Positions 44,188-55,261 are shown, numbered from the stretch's first letter. The stretch: DNA of 64,000 bases from an uncultured bacterium (GCA_949290355.1 CASERN010000006.1:1-64000), one strand, 5' to 3'. Translations and numbers: made by a program. The notes: generated from the letters alone by a model not told the origin.

Positions 44188-45285
44188 ATGCTAAGAACAG
44201 GTATTGTAGGCCTACCAAATGTAGGAAAATCAACTTTATTTAATGCTTTAACAAGTGCAAAAAATGCTCAAAGTGCGAATTATCCGTTTTGTACTATAGA
44301 GCCTAATATTGGAGTTGTGAATGTTCCAGATGAAAGATTAGATGTTCTTGCAAAATTGTGCAAAACAGATGTAATAATTCCTACTTCTATAGAATTTGTT
44401 GATATTGCAGGTTTGGTAAAAGGTGCAAGCAAAGGTGAAGGTCTTGGAAACCAATTTTTGCATAATATAAGAGAAGTTGATGCAATAATTCAAGTTGTGA
44501 GATGTTTTGATGATCCAAATACTATCCACGTGGCTGGCAAGGTAAATCCTTTAGATGACATTGAGGTTATAAATACAGAACTTGCTCTAGCAGATATGGC
44601 TTCTGTAGAAAAACAAATTGCGAAAGTTTCAAAAACTGCAAAATCAGGGGATAAAAATGCTGTATTATTGTTATCTGTTCTTGAAAAAATGCAAAAACTT
44701 TTGGAAAATGCATCATTTATAAATGTTCAAGCGCATTTTAATGAGGATGAATTGCCTGTAGTTAAACAACTAAATTTAATGTCTACAAAACCGGTTATAT
44801 ATGCTGCTAATGTTTCTGAATATGATTTGAAAGATGGTAATGCATATACTCAGCAAGTAAAAGATTATGCTTCAAAACATGATGCGGAAGTAGTTCTTAT
44901 TTCTGCAAAAATCGAAGAAGAGCTCGCAGAATTAGGTGCAGAAGAAGCAAAAGAATATTTGAACGAATTAGGCGTTGAAGATAGCGGTATTAATAGGATG
45001 ATTAAATCTGTTTATAAACTACTAAATTTACGTACGTTCATCACTGCAGGCGAAAAAGAAGTACATGCTTGGACTATTCCTGCTGGAGCTAAAGCTCCTC
45101 AAGCTGCAGGTGTAATTCATACGGATTTTGAAAAAGGTTTTATCAGAGCAGAAATTACTCCTTATGAAGAATTTGTTAAAAACGGATCTTATGCTGCCTG
45201 TAAAGACAAAGGTGTAACACGTCTTGAAGGTAAAGATTATGTTGTTCAAGACGGTGATCTGGTTCATTTTAGATTTGCAGTATAA
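44188..45285 (+). CDS. ychF: YchF/OLA1-family redox-regulated ATPase
   Basis: A 365-residue P-loop NTPase that prefers ATP and associates with ribosomes. P-loop GLPNVGKSTLFNALTS near residue 8, G3 DIAGLVKGASKGEGLGNQFL near 70, and NVSE near 204 in place of the GTP-specific NKxD, which is the hallmark of this subfamily. The C-terminal TGS-like domain covers residues ~280-365. Normal length. A strong AAAAAGGAA site precedes the ATG. It converges with the out-of-frame prepilin gene, 3 bp apart. Confidence 0.96.
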   Translation: MLRTGIVGLPNVGKSTLFNALTSAKNAQSANYPFCTIEPNIGVVNVPDERLDVLAKLCKTDVIIPTSIEFVDIAGLVKGASKGEGLGNQFLHNIREVDAIIQVVRCFDDPNTIHVAGKVNPLDDIEVINTELALADMASVEKQIAKVSKTAKSGDKNAVLLLSVLEKMQKLLENASFINVQAHFNEDELPVVKQLNLMSTKPVIYAANVSEYDLKDGNAYTQQVKDYASKHDAEVVLISAKIEEELAELGAEEAKEYLNELGVEDSGINRMIKSVYKLLNLRTFITAGEKEVHAWTIPAGAKAPQAAGVIHTDFEKGFIRAEITPYEEFVKNGSYAACKDKGVTRLEGKDYVVQDGDLVHFRFAV

Positions 45286-45288
45286 AAT

Positions 45289-46151
45289 TTAAAATCTGAT
45301 AGGATAATCATTTGGGACTTCCCAATTATTATATTGTATAAGCCCTCCGCAATAGAGCCCTGCGTATATTCCTGTAACATTTTTGCTGCAGCCGTATGGA
45401 GCAGTTTTTAGTGCATTAATATCAGTTATTGTTCCGTCTGCTCCGTTTGTATATATTTTAGGTTTCTCTCCGCCTATCGGTTTGATTACGAGTCCAAAAA
45501 CATCAGCGCCAAGCATATTTTTTCCTTTTTGTGGTCCATTTATATCAACCCACATTTGAAGATGCATTCCTGTAGTATTTCCATTTGTTGCACCTGAATT
45601 CCCGCCTGCCCACATGTATATTGAACTGCCATTATTTAGAATTATTGATATTCTTGATGCATTTTGCCCTTGATTCTTAAGATATCCTTTTTCTCCGCTT
45701 ATAGAACTTGTAGATGTCCAGCATTCATCAGCTGTGGGGACACATTTTTTTATTATTTTTAATTCTTGAGAAAAATTGTTAAAAATTTGTTCTGTACATT
45801 CTGGTTGATCTGTATCACAAACATTCCAATTTTCTGCACTTCCATTTTTTGCTTCCCCCATTCTTATAGCATTTGAGAGAATACTTATTGTTGCTTTGAA
45901 TTGGTTTATTGCTTGGTGCTTTCGATAATTCGAGATCAACGTAGGAATAGTCATCGCCGCAACAACTCCGATAATTCCTAAAGTAATTAAAACTTCCGCT
46001 AAAGTAAAAGCTCTTTTTCTTCCACAATAGTGATTAATAACATCACTATTATAACTTATATTTTTGTATTTATCAAGTTCTTTTCTTGAAATACAGTCAT
46101 AGTTTAACTTTTCGGGGGGGGGGCAATCCTGAAAGCTTCTTGTGTATTCAT
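45289..46151 (-). pseudogene. Prepilin-type gene, out of frame at a poly-C tract (phase-variable or broken)
   Basis: The ATG at 46151 (7 nt after AAGGAG) starts MNTQEAFRIA, as in the gene at 28417-29217, but ten C instead of eight shift the frame, giving a stop after 15 codons (...CCG AAA AGT TAA). Beyond the tract the other frame is open all the way: leader, RKRAFTLAEVLITLGIIGV, then a 220-residue pseudopilin-like body ending NDYPIRF. A loss of two C or gain of one would restore it. The internal ATG of the other copy is ATT here, so re-initiation is less likely. It follows the GH13 gene by 47 bp and may be cotranscribed. Confidence 0.8.
46114..46123. repeat. Poly-C (10) tract in second prepilin leader
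   Basis: Ten consecutive G on the plus strand (C in the gene). The matching tract in the homologous leader at 29182 is eight long. It lies within the first 12 codons, where length changes switch translation on or off. Confidence 0.75.
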
Positions 46152-46198
46152 TTCCAAACTCCTTTTTTCTTAACCATTATTATTATTTACGAATATTG

Positions 46199-49100
46199 CT
46201 ATTTTGTCAATATTGCAAGTTTTTCTCCAATTTTATCAGGTGTTTTATTAATATTTTGGTAAGGATTTGTAACTATGTTGTATTTAGGATTATACATAGT
46301 TCTTCTACCTGTAAAGCTTGGTTCATGGTATAGAATTAATGTAGAGTCTTTAAATTTAATAGGAGTTCCGTCCGGTCCTGTAATTTGGTTCTTATCATTT
46401 ACATAGTATGTATTATTATCATTAACATCAGCATTTTTGAATTTCATTCCGCTTTTTAAGCCGCCTCTTAATCCGACAGCACCATCTCTGCCTTCATTAA
46501 GGTCTATAAAAGGTAGTGTTAACTCTGCACAATCATAATAGCTGTCATATTTGTGGTTCAGTCCTGCAGTATTAAATACAGAAACAGTTATAGCTCCGTC
46601 AGTGCTTTGCCTTAATAATGCTGATACTTGAGTATCTCCTTCTTCATTTTTGATAAAAGTTTCTTTGCATTTGTTTAATTCATCTGAATATATTGCTTTT
46701 TTATAGTGCGCATTTTGTTCTTTTAATGCAAATGGCGCTCCATCATTAAGAGGGTGTAATTCTTTTCTTGCTCTTAGATGGAATTGATAATCCATATCAT
46801 CTTTAAATCTTTTTACAAAAGGTTTGAAATCTGGATCATTTTCATCTGCCCATTCTTCATGAATTATATTTCGGTTTTGAAGATAAATATTTTTAGTTGT
46901 TGTTTCAAATCCAGTTGAACCGTATTCATCACCTGCGTACAATGTAGGGTATCCTACCAGTGCTGTCAAGAATTTTGTTTGCCCGAGCAGTCTAGACATT
47001 GCAGGATCAATAATTCTTTGGAAAGTTTCATTTTTTAAATTTTTCTTATCTTCTTTGCTGAGGCGTTTATCCGGATTTGGTTCTAGATAATCCATTTCAT
47101 CTAATACAAGATCCAAAGCAATGTTATAATCTTTTGACCCAAAGCCATCTGCTTCAAATGTTCTTCCTTCAAATTTTCCGTTAGAAATATTTTTTAATGC
47201 AAGAAGCATTTTCCCATATATGTAGTCCTTTTTGGCTTGATCAAAGCCTAATCTTTGTATAGCTTTTCCCATTCCGCTTGATATTGATTCACATTTTGCA
47301 ATTGCAAGATTACTTTTTCTGTCAAAGTTATATCTGTCTATTTCTTGTTGAGATACATAATCGCTAAAACTTTTGCCGTTTAATATTCTGTATGCTCTTT
47401 CTCTATATGGATTTCCTTTTTCTATAAGGTCAGTATATACCAAATCCATATCCATTGCATATCCGTCTAATGCACGGCTCTTATCGTGGTTGCCTGCAAA
47501 AGTATATGATTGAATAATTGATTCAAGAGGTCCTGAATTTAGGAAGTTAGCATCTCCTACTAATTGATCTAGTACTGTTTTGCCATGGTCTAGACCTTTA
47601 TCCGGACTGTTATAATTGTCAAATTCAAATATTTTACCAAATATTTTTGTTATATCTGAAGATAAATAGCTGTAATTGGCTGTTGTTGTGAAACCAGCTT
47701 CATTTAAGAGTTTTTTTACAGCTTCTACAGGGTTTTCAAATCTTGTCTCAGATATATAGCCTTCACCATCTTTATAGATATCATATTCATTTGTAACTTC
47801 TGCAGCAATATATGCATCAGGGTGATATTCTTTAATTCCCTTTGTAAATTTAGACCAAAAATCTATTAAAGAGTTCCAAGTATATTCAAAGTCTGTTTTT
47901 TGATTTCTTACAGATTCAATATCTGCAATATCTTTTGTTGCATCAATTCTCCAATCAAGTCCAGCTTCACTTCTGTTGACTATCATTTCAGCAAGTTTAA
48001 AACTGTTTAAACTTGTCCCTTTGATAGATCTTAAAAGGGCAGTTGCTAATTTTTCTTTGTCAGATTTATTTATTTTTTTGATACCTGATCTTATTTTTTT
48101 TACAAGACGTCTAGCTTCATCTTCAGGAGAATGTTCTATAATTCCCATTTTAAGTAATGAGGTTTTTTCTAACTTTTTGTAATCGTATGTAATTTCTCCT
48201 GTTTCTTTATCAAAAGAAAAATCAGCTTTAGGATCAATAGATTTAATAATTGCATATCTTGCAATTTCTGCACTTAATAATGGTATTATGTATTTCCCAA
48301 AAGGAGTAGAATTACCATATTCATCTTGAAGTTTTTTATCATTTGGTAATTTAGCTTCAATTCCGTAGAAAATTTCTCTTGCAAAGTGAAGCATTTCTTT
48401 ATCGTACATTTTGTCGGATAATTCATATACATTTTTAAATGTATCATCAACATGAGGATTACCCGCTCTATAGAGGTCAAATCTTGATACCCCTATTTGA
48501 TCCTCAGCAATAGCTCTTTTGCTTATATATGGAGAAGCAAGAACCCTAGAGATATCATCTCCTACCTCAACTGATTCAAGAGGGACATCCATTAAACTTT
48601 TTAGGATTAGATTTATATATGATAATCTTGTAGTTGCGCCTTTCAAAGGATACCTGCCGGAGTATACATTATTCACTATTTCTTGATTAACATCAAGATC
48701 CTTAGGTAATACTTTTTTGCTAGAAAGTTCATGAATTTTCTTATAAACTTCTTCCGGAGTCATATTATCAATATTCTTTAAATTTTGTGCAACATATAAA
48801 TTTAAAATATCATTAGTTTTTTTAGTCCAATATTTAGCGGAAGAAATTGCATAATCTTGAACTTGCATATTATTTTTAACAACCAAGTCCTTTAATTTTT
48901 CTCTTTCTTCTGGATTTACTATATTTTTCAAATTTTGAGTATCATTATTCGAAAATATAAAATTAAGTTTCCCGATATCAGGGTTTGCATCCCAAGTTTC
49001 AAAACCACTTTCGTGTTTACCGTCAAGCCCAAAATATTGAAATTCTGTAACAGCTTTAGTTCCGAGTCCTGATTTTAGAGGAATGATTTCATCTTTATTC

Positions 49101-50374
49101 CCATTTCTGCTTTTGTTATATTCATTTAATTGTTCGACATTTTCCTTATAAGTTTCAGGATTAATTTTAAATTTATATGGTATAACAGTATCGTTATGAT
49201 TGTTTGTATCTAAATAACTTAGACCTAAATCATTATAAGCATCTAAAAGTTCTTTTTCAGATAACTTATCTCCGTTTTTAATTCTGCTATCATAAGTTTG
49301 AATATAAGTTGGTTCCTTTTTATTATATTTTTTATGCGAAATTTTCACAGTACCATCAGGTTGTTGAGTAAATTCATATGGCGAATTTATTAATCTGTGA
49401 GTTACATTTTCTGTCTTTTTCCCAAATACTCCTAATGCAAGTGGGCTATCTTTAAGACCTGCAATTTTAAACCAATGGAAATAAGGAGAATTTTTGCCGT
49501 ATTTAAGAACATCTTGGAAATGTATACCTTCAAGTCCTTCATTAACATATGCCCCATCAGATACAAGATTCATTCCTTTTCTGAAAAGTTTTTTCTGTAA
49601 GCTTGTATAGTTGTTTATATTCCCAAGGCTTGAAGATATTTTGAAGCAATTTTTATTCCAATAAGAGTGGGCAGTTAAACTATCATCAGTAAATAACGGA
49701 GTTGTAATAATTTTTTTAAAGTTATCTAATTTCCCATCATCAAGATCTTTTTCTATACCGGCAAGTGAGCCGCCAATTTTATTCGCAAAGTTCTTGGATG
49801 AGTGTCTTAATTTATCAATATCAGGGTTTTTAACTATTTGATTGTTATCATCATAAATCCATGAGACATTATTTATGTCTGGAACAATTAACTTCATTGC
49901 TCCGCCTTTAGTGTTTGTTGAGACATTTTTTGTAACAACATTGTACATGTCATTTGCAGCACCGGTGTTCATCATATCATTTAAAACATTTCCTGCATCA
50001 ATGGCATATTTAGGAGCTCCATCTGGATTGTTTTTAGGAACGAGTTTGTAGTGATAAGCAAAATCTTCATCAAGCCCAATTTGAAAGTCGCTATTAATGT
50101 TTACGATATTTTCTCCATTTTTAAGCTTTTTACCTTTTTGTTTGCTGTTAGGGTCATTTTTCCCATATTCTCTTAATTCTTCAACTACAAAATTGTTTGC
50201 TCTATCTTTACTTAATGCAAAAACTTCAAGATAGCAGTCATATTTACTATCATCGTAGACAAAATTGAATTTGTATTCTCTTTTCCCATGATTATTTTTT
50301 GTTGGTGTGTAACCTTTGAAATTAATCTTATTACGGTTGTTTTCTTGCTTATTTAAATTGAAATTAACTTTCAC
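46199..50374 (-). CDS. Giant cytoplasmic GH13 alpha-amylase-family enzyme with N-terminal N-F-K-G tail
   Basis: A 1391-residue protein with no signal peptide. It begins with an Asn/Lys-rich tail ending INFKG (residues ~18-22), shared with two other proteins here. A ~770-residue N-terminal part has no assigned domain (a beta-sandwich start near 30-150 is plausible). The GH13 core follows: GLDWRIDATKDI near 805 with the Asp nucleophile, AAEVTNE near 860 with the acid/base Glu, GNHDKSR near 960 with the third catalytic Asp, and a C-terminal domain around 1200-1350. It would act on glucans inside the cell, like the GH77 enzyme at 8718. GTG start with AAGGAG. Confidence 0.82.
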   Translation of the reverse strand: MKVNFNLNKQENNRNKINFKGYTPTKNNHGKREYKFNFVYDDSKYDCYLEVFALSKDRANNFVVEELREYGKNDPNSKQKGKKLKNGENIVNINSDFQIGLDEDFAYHYKLVPKNNPDGAPKYAIDAGNVLNDMMNTGAANDMYNVVTKNVSTNTKGGAMKLIVPDINNVSWIYDDNNQIVKNPDIDKLRHSSKNFANKIGGSLAGIEKDLDDGKLDNFKKIITTPLFTDDSLTAHSYWNKNCFKISSSLGNINNYTSLQKKLFRKGMNLVSDGAYVNEGLEGIHFQDVLKYGKNSPYFHWFKIAGLKDSPLALGVFGKKTENVTHRLINSPYEFTQQPDGTVKISHKKYNKKEPTYIQTYDSRIKNGDKLSEKELLDAYNDLGLSYLDTNNHNDTVIPYKFKINPETYKENVEQLNEYNKSRNGNKDEIIPLKSGLGTKAVTEFQYFGLDGKHESGFETWDANPDIGKLNFIFSNNDTQNLKNIVNPEEREKLKDLVVKNNMQVQDYAISSAKYWTKKTNDILNLYVAQNLKNIDNMTPEEVYKKIHELSSKKVLPKDLDVNQEIVNNVYSGRYPLKGATTRLSYINLILKSLMDVPLESVEVGDDISRVLASPYISKRAIAEDQIGVSRFDLYRAGNPHVDDTFKNVYELSDKMYDKEMLHFAREIFYGIEAKLPNDKKLQDEYGNSTPFGKYIIPLLSAEIARYAIIKSIDPKADFSFDKETGEITYDYKKLEKTSLLKMGIIEHSPEDEARRLVKKIRSGIKKINKSDKEKLATALLRSIKGTSLNSFKLAEMIVNRSEAGLDWRIDATKDIADIESVRNQKTDFEYTWNSLIDFWSKFTKGIKEYHPDAYIAAEVTNEYDIYKDGEGYISETRFENPVEAVKKLLNEAGFTTTANYSYLSSDITKIFGKIFEFDNYNSPDKGLDHGKTVLDQLVGDANFLNSGPLESIIQSYTFAGNHDKSRALDGYAMDMDLVYTDLIEKGNPYRERAYRILNGKSFSDYVSQQEIDRYNFDRKSNLAIAKCESISSGMGKAIQRLGFDQAKKDYIYGKMLLALKNISNGKFEGRTFEADGFGSKDYNIALDLVLDEMDYLEPNPDKRLSKEDKKNLKNETFQRIIDPAMSRLLGQTKFLTALVGYPTLYAGDEYGSTGFETTTKNIYLQNRNIIHEEWADENDPDFKPFVKRFKDDMDYQFHLRARKELHPLNDGAPFALKEQNAHYKKAIYSDELNKCKETFIKNEEGDTQVSALLRQSTDGAITVSVFNTAGLNHKYDSYYDCAELTLPFIDLNEGRDGAVGLRGGLKSGMKFKNADVNDNNTYYVNDKNQITGPDGTPIKFKDSTLILYHEPSFTGRRTMYNPKYNIVTNPYQNINKTPDKIGEKLAILTK

Positions 50375-50431
50375 TTCACAACTCCTTACTACTAAATTTA
50401 TAACTCAAGTGAAGAAAAATTTTTGTCATAA

Positions 50432-51781
<1,350 letters not shown>

Positions 51782-51785
51782 TTTA

Positions 51786-52664
51786 TCAAAAAATATAGGA
51801 TAGGATTACCGTCAAGATAAGCTTGACGGTATTTCTTTTGCCAAGTTTATTTTTTTCTTGCCACAAAAACTTAATTGTTTCCGGTCTGATAATGATATTA
51901 TTCCGCAAATTATTCAGTGTTGTTTTATCGCTATGTAATCTTTTATTGCCTGTTACTAAGCTTGAGTTCCCTGCATTATTTTTATGTCTTCTATAACCTA
52001 TTAAAGGGGTATAAATTATAGCAGAGCCTCCTATAAGGTTTGCAAAATTAAACAGGAATTTATCAGGACAAATTTTCCATTTTTCTGAATTTTTGTAATC
52101 ACACATAAAATCTATTGATGCTTTTCTATACATAGCAGAACTGTTAGGCGACCAGTACCAACCTCCAAAGCGTTTATTTTTTAATACTTTAAAGTTGATT
52201 TCATTTTCAGAAAAAAGTTGTTCCAATTTTTCACAGTGTGGGGAGGCATTTGAGTGCATCGTGTGAATTTGATCATTTTCGTCTATTTCTATAATTTGAC
52301 ATGATGTGAATGCTACAGATGTACTTAGATGAGCTTTGATATGACTTTTTGCATACTCTGGCATTAATATATCATCGCTGTCAATAAAACTTATAAACTC
52401 TCCATGTGCAGTCTTTAATCCTTCTATCATAGAGTATAGTTGCCCATGATTCTTTTCCTGTTTAATAAGAGTGATTTTTAATTGTTGATTGTTAGAAATA
52501 AAATCTTCTACTAATTTGCAAGAATTGTCTTGAGAAAAATCATCGACAATTATTATTTCAAAATTTTGATAGCTTTGAGATTTTATACTCTCTAAAGTTT
52601 CAGTTATGTATTTCCCATAGTTATATGATGTAACAATAAAAGATATCATTGGCAGCTTAAGCAT
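51786..52664 (-). CDS. Family 2 glycosyltransferase
   Basis: A 292-residue GT-A-fold transferase. The N-terminus ISFIVTSYNYGKYITETLESI with the VDDFSQDNS loop, and FIDSDDIL near residue 95 (the metal-binding DxD region), are typical of GT2. It carries an unusual helical C-terminus, with a short hydrophobic end (LILTVILSYIF) that could attach it to the membrane. The ATG overlaps the end of the DUF475 gene by 8 bp, so the two are coupled. The sugar and acceptor are unknown; envelope polysaccharide is likely. Confidence 0.88.
   Translation of the reverse strand: MLKLPMISFIVTSYNYGKYITETLESIKSQSYQNFEIIIVDDFSQDNSCKLVEDFISNNQQLKITLIKQEKNHGQLYSMIEGLKTAHGEFISFIDSDDILMPEYAKSHIKAHLSTSVAFTSCQIIEIDENDQIHTMHSNASPHCEKLEQLFSENEINFKVLKNKRFGGWYWSPNSSAMYRKASIDFMCDYKNSEKWKICPDKFLFNFANLIGGSAIIYTPLIGYRRHKNNAGNSSLVTGNKRLHSDKTTLNNLRNNIIIRPETIKFLWQEKNKLGKRNTVKLILTVILSYIF
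51807..51842 (+). terminator. ahcY terminator embedded in the convergent glycosyltransferase gene
   Basis: A perfect 10-bp stem (TACCGTCAAG at 51807-51816 with its complement at 51822-51831) and T-rich tail stand ~25 bp after the ahcY stop, inside codons near the end of the gene on the other strand. Confidence 0.8.
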
Positions 52665-53727
52665 TTTCGGGATCCTTTACAGCTAATAATTTTTCCATTT
52701 TTTTATTGTGTATTATTGATGATATAAATGCTGCTACAATAAAAGCTAACCCTATGAGGCCTGTTATGACTTCCGGTACTTCTCTTACTGTAGATACCAG
52801 CATTAAACAAGCAAGAGCTCCAATTGCCCAGTGTGCACCGTGTTCAAGATATAAGAATTTTGCAAGAGTCTTTTTTTCAACAAGCATAATTGTTAAAGAT
52901 CTTACAAACATTGCCCCTATAGCAAGACCTATTGTGATTATTATAATATCTTTACTTAATGCAAATGCGCCTAATACTCCATCTAAAGAAAATGAAGCGT
53001 CAATAAGTTCTAAATATATAAAACTTACAAGCCCTGTATAAGAGGCAGTTTTTAATTGGCAAGAATCCATTCTCATTTGTTCGTGCTTTTCAAGAAAATG
53101 AGTGAACCCGTCAATTAACAAATATGTAATAATCCCACAAATACCTGCTAATGTTACATGAAGTTTATAATCTTCTGCTACAAAATTTTGAGTAATTAAA
53201 AGCATAATCAAAGATATAACAATTTCAATTCCTCTCAAATGATCAAGGTGTGATAACCAGTTTTCTATGGGTTTAATCCAATGAACATCTTTTTCATGGT
53301 TAAAGAAATAGTTTAAAAATAACATTATTAAAAACATTCCGCCAAAACTAACTATAGGTGCATGTGTTAAATGCAAATAGTGAGCATATTGATTTGAATC
53401 GCTAATTGCAATTCTTGCAACATCGGACATACTTATTTGGGCAAATATTGAAACGACTAAAAGAGGAAAAAGAAATCGCATCCCAAATACCGCAATCACA
53501 ATCCCCCAAGTTAAAAAACGATGTCTCCATGCATGAGTCATTTTTTCCAGTTTCATAGCATTTACAACAGCATTGTCAAATGATAAACTGACCTCTAAGA
53601 TTCCTAAAACAATTGCTATAAAAACACAAGTTAGTCCACTCCCGCAATGTACATGTTCACCCCAAAAATAAGCCATTGTGAGACCGAATATTGTTATTAT
53701 GTATGATCCAAGAAAATATTCGAGCAT
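52657..53727 (-). CDS. DUF475 family integral membrane protein (TerC-related)
   Basis: A 356-residue membrane protein with about nine helices. It has the family's EVSLSFDNAVVNAM near residue 45 and IDASFSLDGVLGAFALS near 240: an acidic, Asn/Asp-containing pair within helices, as in the LysE/TerC superfamily, which moves metal ions or other cations. The start at 53727 is preferred because AAGGAG lies 7 nt upstream. A Fur-box-like sequence lies just ahead, suggesting metal control; substrate remains open. Confidence 0.85.
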   Translation of the reverse strand: MLEYFLGSYIITIFGLTMAYFWGEHVHCGSGLTCVFIAIVLGILEVSLSFDNAVVNAMKLEKMTHAWRHRFLTWGIVIAVFGMRFLFPLLVVSIFAQISMSDVARIAISDSNQYAHYLHLTHAPIVSFGGMFLIMLFLNYFFNHEKDVHWIKPIENWLSHLDHLRGIEIVISLIMLLITQNFVAEDYKLHVTLAGICGIITYLLIDGFTHFLEKHEQMRMDSCQLKTASYTGLVSFIYLELIDASFSLDGVLGAFALSKDIIIITIGLAIGAMFVRSLTIMLVEKKTLAKFLYLEHGAHWAIGALACLMLVSTVREVPEVITGLIGLAFIVAAFISSIIHNKKMEKLLAVKDPENA

Positions 53728-53742
53728 AATTTCTCCTTTATT

Positions 53743-53760
53743 GATAATGATAATTATAAT
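53743..53760 (-). promoter_or_regulatory. Fur/PerR-box-like operator ahead of the DUF475 gene
   Basis: GATAATGATAATTATAAT at 53743-53760 matches most positions of the classical Fur box (three GATAAT-type hexamers, the last inverted). It lies 16 bp upstream of the start of the DUF475-GT2 pair, in a place where binding would block transcription. Confidence 0.42.
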
Positions 53761-53856
53761 GTAAAAATTATAAAGCAAAACTTATATATTACAATCATTC
53801 AAGTTTTGTATTGTTACTATATTAAAATCATTGTTTTTTAAGCTATAATAATTAAT

Positions 53857-53885
53857 TTGAAAAAATTTTTTGTTCTTGTTACAAT
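53857..53885 (+). promoter_or_regulatory. Leaderless promoter of prfA-ylxR-infB
   Basis: TTGAAA at 53857-53862 and TACAAT at 53880-53885 (preceded by TG-T) are exactly 17 bp apart, and 6 nt (CCAAGT) separate the -10 box from the ATG. No Shine-Dalgarno sequence exists. Confidence 0.65.
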
Positions 53886-53891
53886 CCAAGT

Positions 53892-54974
53892 ATGAAAGAT
53901 ATGTTAGATAAAATACTCCAAATAGAAAAGAAGTATAATGAGCTGGGTGTTACTTTGTCAGATCCGGCTGTAATTCAAGATTATAATAAATTTAGGGACC
54001 TTTCAAAACAAAGAAAATCAATGGAAGAAACCGTAAATTTATATTATGAATGGAAAAAAGCTGTAGATGCTATTGAAGAAGCAAAAGAATTGCTCAAGGG
54101 AGAGCATGATGAAGATATGAAGTCTTTTTTGAAATCCGAAATAGAATCTAATGAAGCAAAACTTCCTAAATATGAAGAAAAAATGAAAGTTCTTCTATTG
54201 CCTCGTGATCCGATGGATGATAAAGATATTATGCTTGAGATTAGAGGCGGAGCAGGTGGTGATGAGGCAAATATTTTTGCAGGTGATCTTGCAAGAATGT
54301 ATATGAGATATGCCGATAAACAAGGATGGCAGACTCAGGTGCTCAGTAAAACAGAGTGTGAAGCCGGCGGCGTTTCTGAAATTATTATTTCAATAAAGGG
54401 TGATAGTATATATTCTAAATTGAAATATGAATCAGGAGTCCATAGAGTTCAAAGAGTTCCTGCAACTGAATCTCAAGGAAGAGTTCATACCTCAACTGCA
54501 ACGGTAGCTGTTATGCCTGAAGTTGATGATGTGGAGGTTGAATTAAATATGAACGATGTAGAAATTACTACAGCTCGTTCAGGTGGGGCAGGCGGACAGA
54601 ATGTAAACAAAGTTGAGACAGCTGCTAGGGTATTCCATAAACCTACAGGAATAATGATTTTCTGTACAGAAGAACGTTCTCAGCTTCAGAATAAAGAACG
54701 TGCTTTGCAGATTTTAAAAGCTAAGTTATATGATATGGAAGTCCAAAAGCAAATGAAAGAAATCACAGATTTACGTCGCTCTCAAGTTGGAACCGGAGAT
54801 AGAAGTGAACGTATCAGGACATATAACTTCCCTCAAGGTCGTTTGACAGATCATAGAATTAACCATAATTTGAATGTAAATACCGTAATTGACGGAGATC
54901 TTGATGAATTGATTAATTTGTTGACAGAGCACGATCAAAAGTTAAAATTGGAGAAACTTGCAGAGGTAAATTAG
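53892..54974 (+). CDS. prfA: Peptide chain release factor 1
   Basis: A 360-residue release factor that reads UAA and UAG. The PAT tripeptide ([10 protein letters not shown] near residue 190) marks it as RF1 rather than RF2, and [15 protein letters not shown] near 230 holds the GGQ that triggers peptide release. Full length. Its stop overlaps the GTG of ylxR. Its start has no ribosome binding site and lies 7 nt from the -10 box. Confidence 0.96.
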   Translation: MKDMLDKILQIEKKYNELGVTLSDPAVIQDYNKFRDLSKQRKSMEETVNLYYEWKKAVDAIEEAKELLKGEHDEDMKSFLKSEIESNEAKLPKYEEKMKVLLLPRDPMDDKDIMLEIRGGAGGDEANIFAGDLARMYMRYADKQGWQTQVLSKTECEAGGVSEIIISIKGDSIYSKLKYESGVHRVQRVPATESQGRVHTSTATVAVMPEVDDVEVELNMNDVEITTARSGGAGGQNVNKVETAARVFHKPTGIMIFCTEERSQLQNKERALQILKAKLYDMEVQKQMKEITDLRRSQVGTGDRSERIRTYNFPQGRLTDHRINHNLNVNTVIDGDLDELINLLTEHDQKLKLEKLAEVN

Positions 54975-55261
54975 TGGTAGAAAGAAAATGTATCGGGTGT
55001 GGCAAAATCAAAGATCGTAATGAGTTGATAAAGATTACAAGGAATTCTTCTTCAGATTTTTATAGGGTATGTAAAAAAGAAGCCGATACAAATGCCTCAA
55101 ATGTAGTTATAAATAACAGTAATAAAATATTTGGCAGATCTGTATATCTTTGTTATAATATTTCTTGTATAGAAGCTGCTTTTAAGAAAAATAAAATAGG
55201 TAAAGCTTTAAAAACTTCTATACCTGATGACTTGAAAGGAAGATTGATAAATGAGTTTTGA
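54974..55261 (+). CDS. ylxR: YlxR family RNA-binding protein (DUF448)
   Basis: A 95-residue nucleic acid-binding protein. The CIGCGKIKDRNELIKI start and FGRSVYLCYNISCIEAA centre match YlxR, which normally lies between nusA and infB. Here nusA is replaced by prfA upstream. GTG start overlapping the prfA stop; the end overlaps infB by 11 bp. The middle (residues 35-50) is longer than usual. Confidence 0.9.
   Translation: MVERKCIGCGKIKDRNELIKITRNSSSDFYRVCKKEADTNASNVVINNSNKIFGRSVYLCYNISCIEAAFKKNKIGKALKTSIPDDLKGRLINEF

Noticed and set aside
45815-46027. 70-codon minus-strand frame covering the pilin leader region
   Set aside because: It is the alternative frame of the prepilin gene; the real protein signature (RKRAFTLAEV) is read in another frame.
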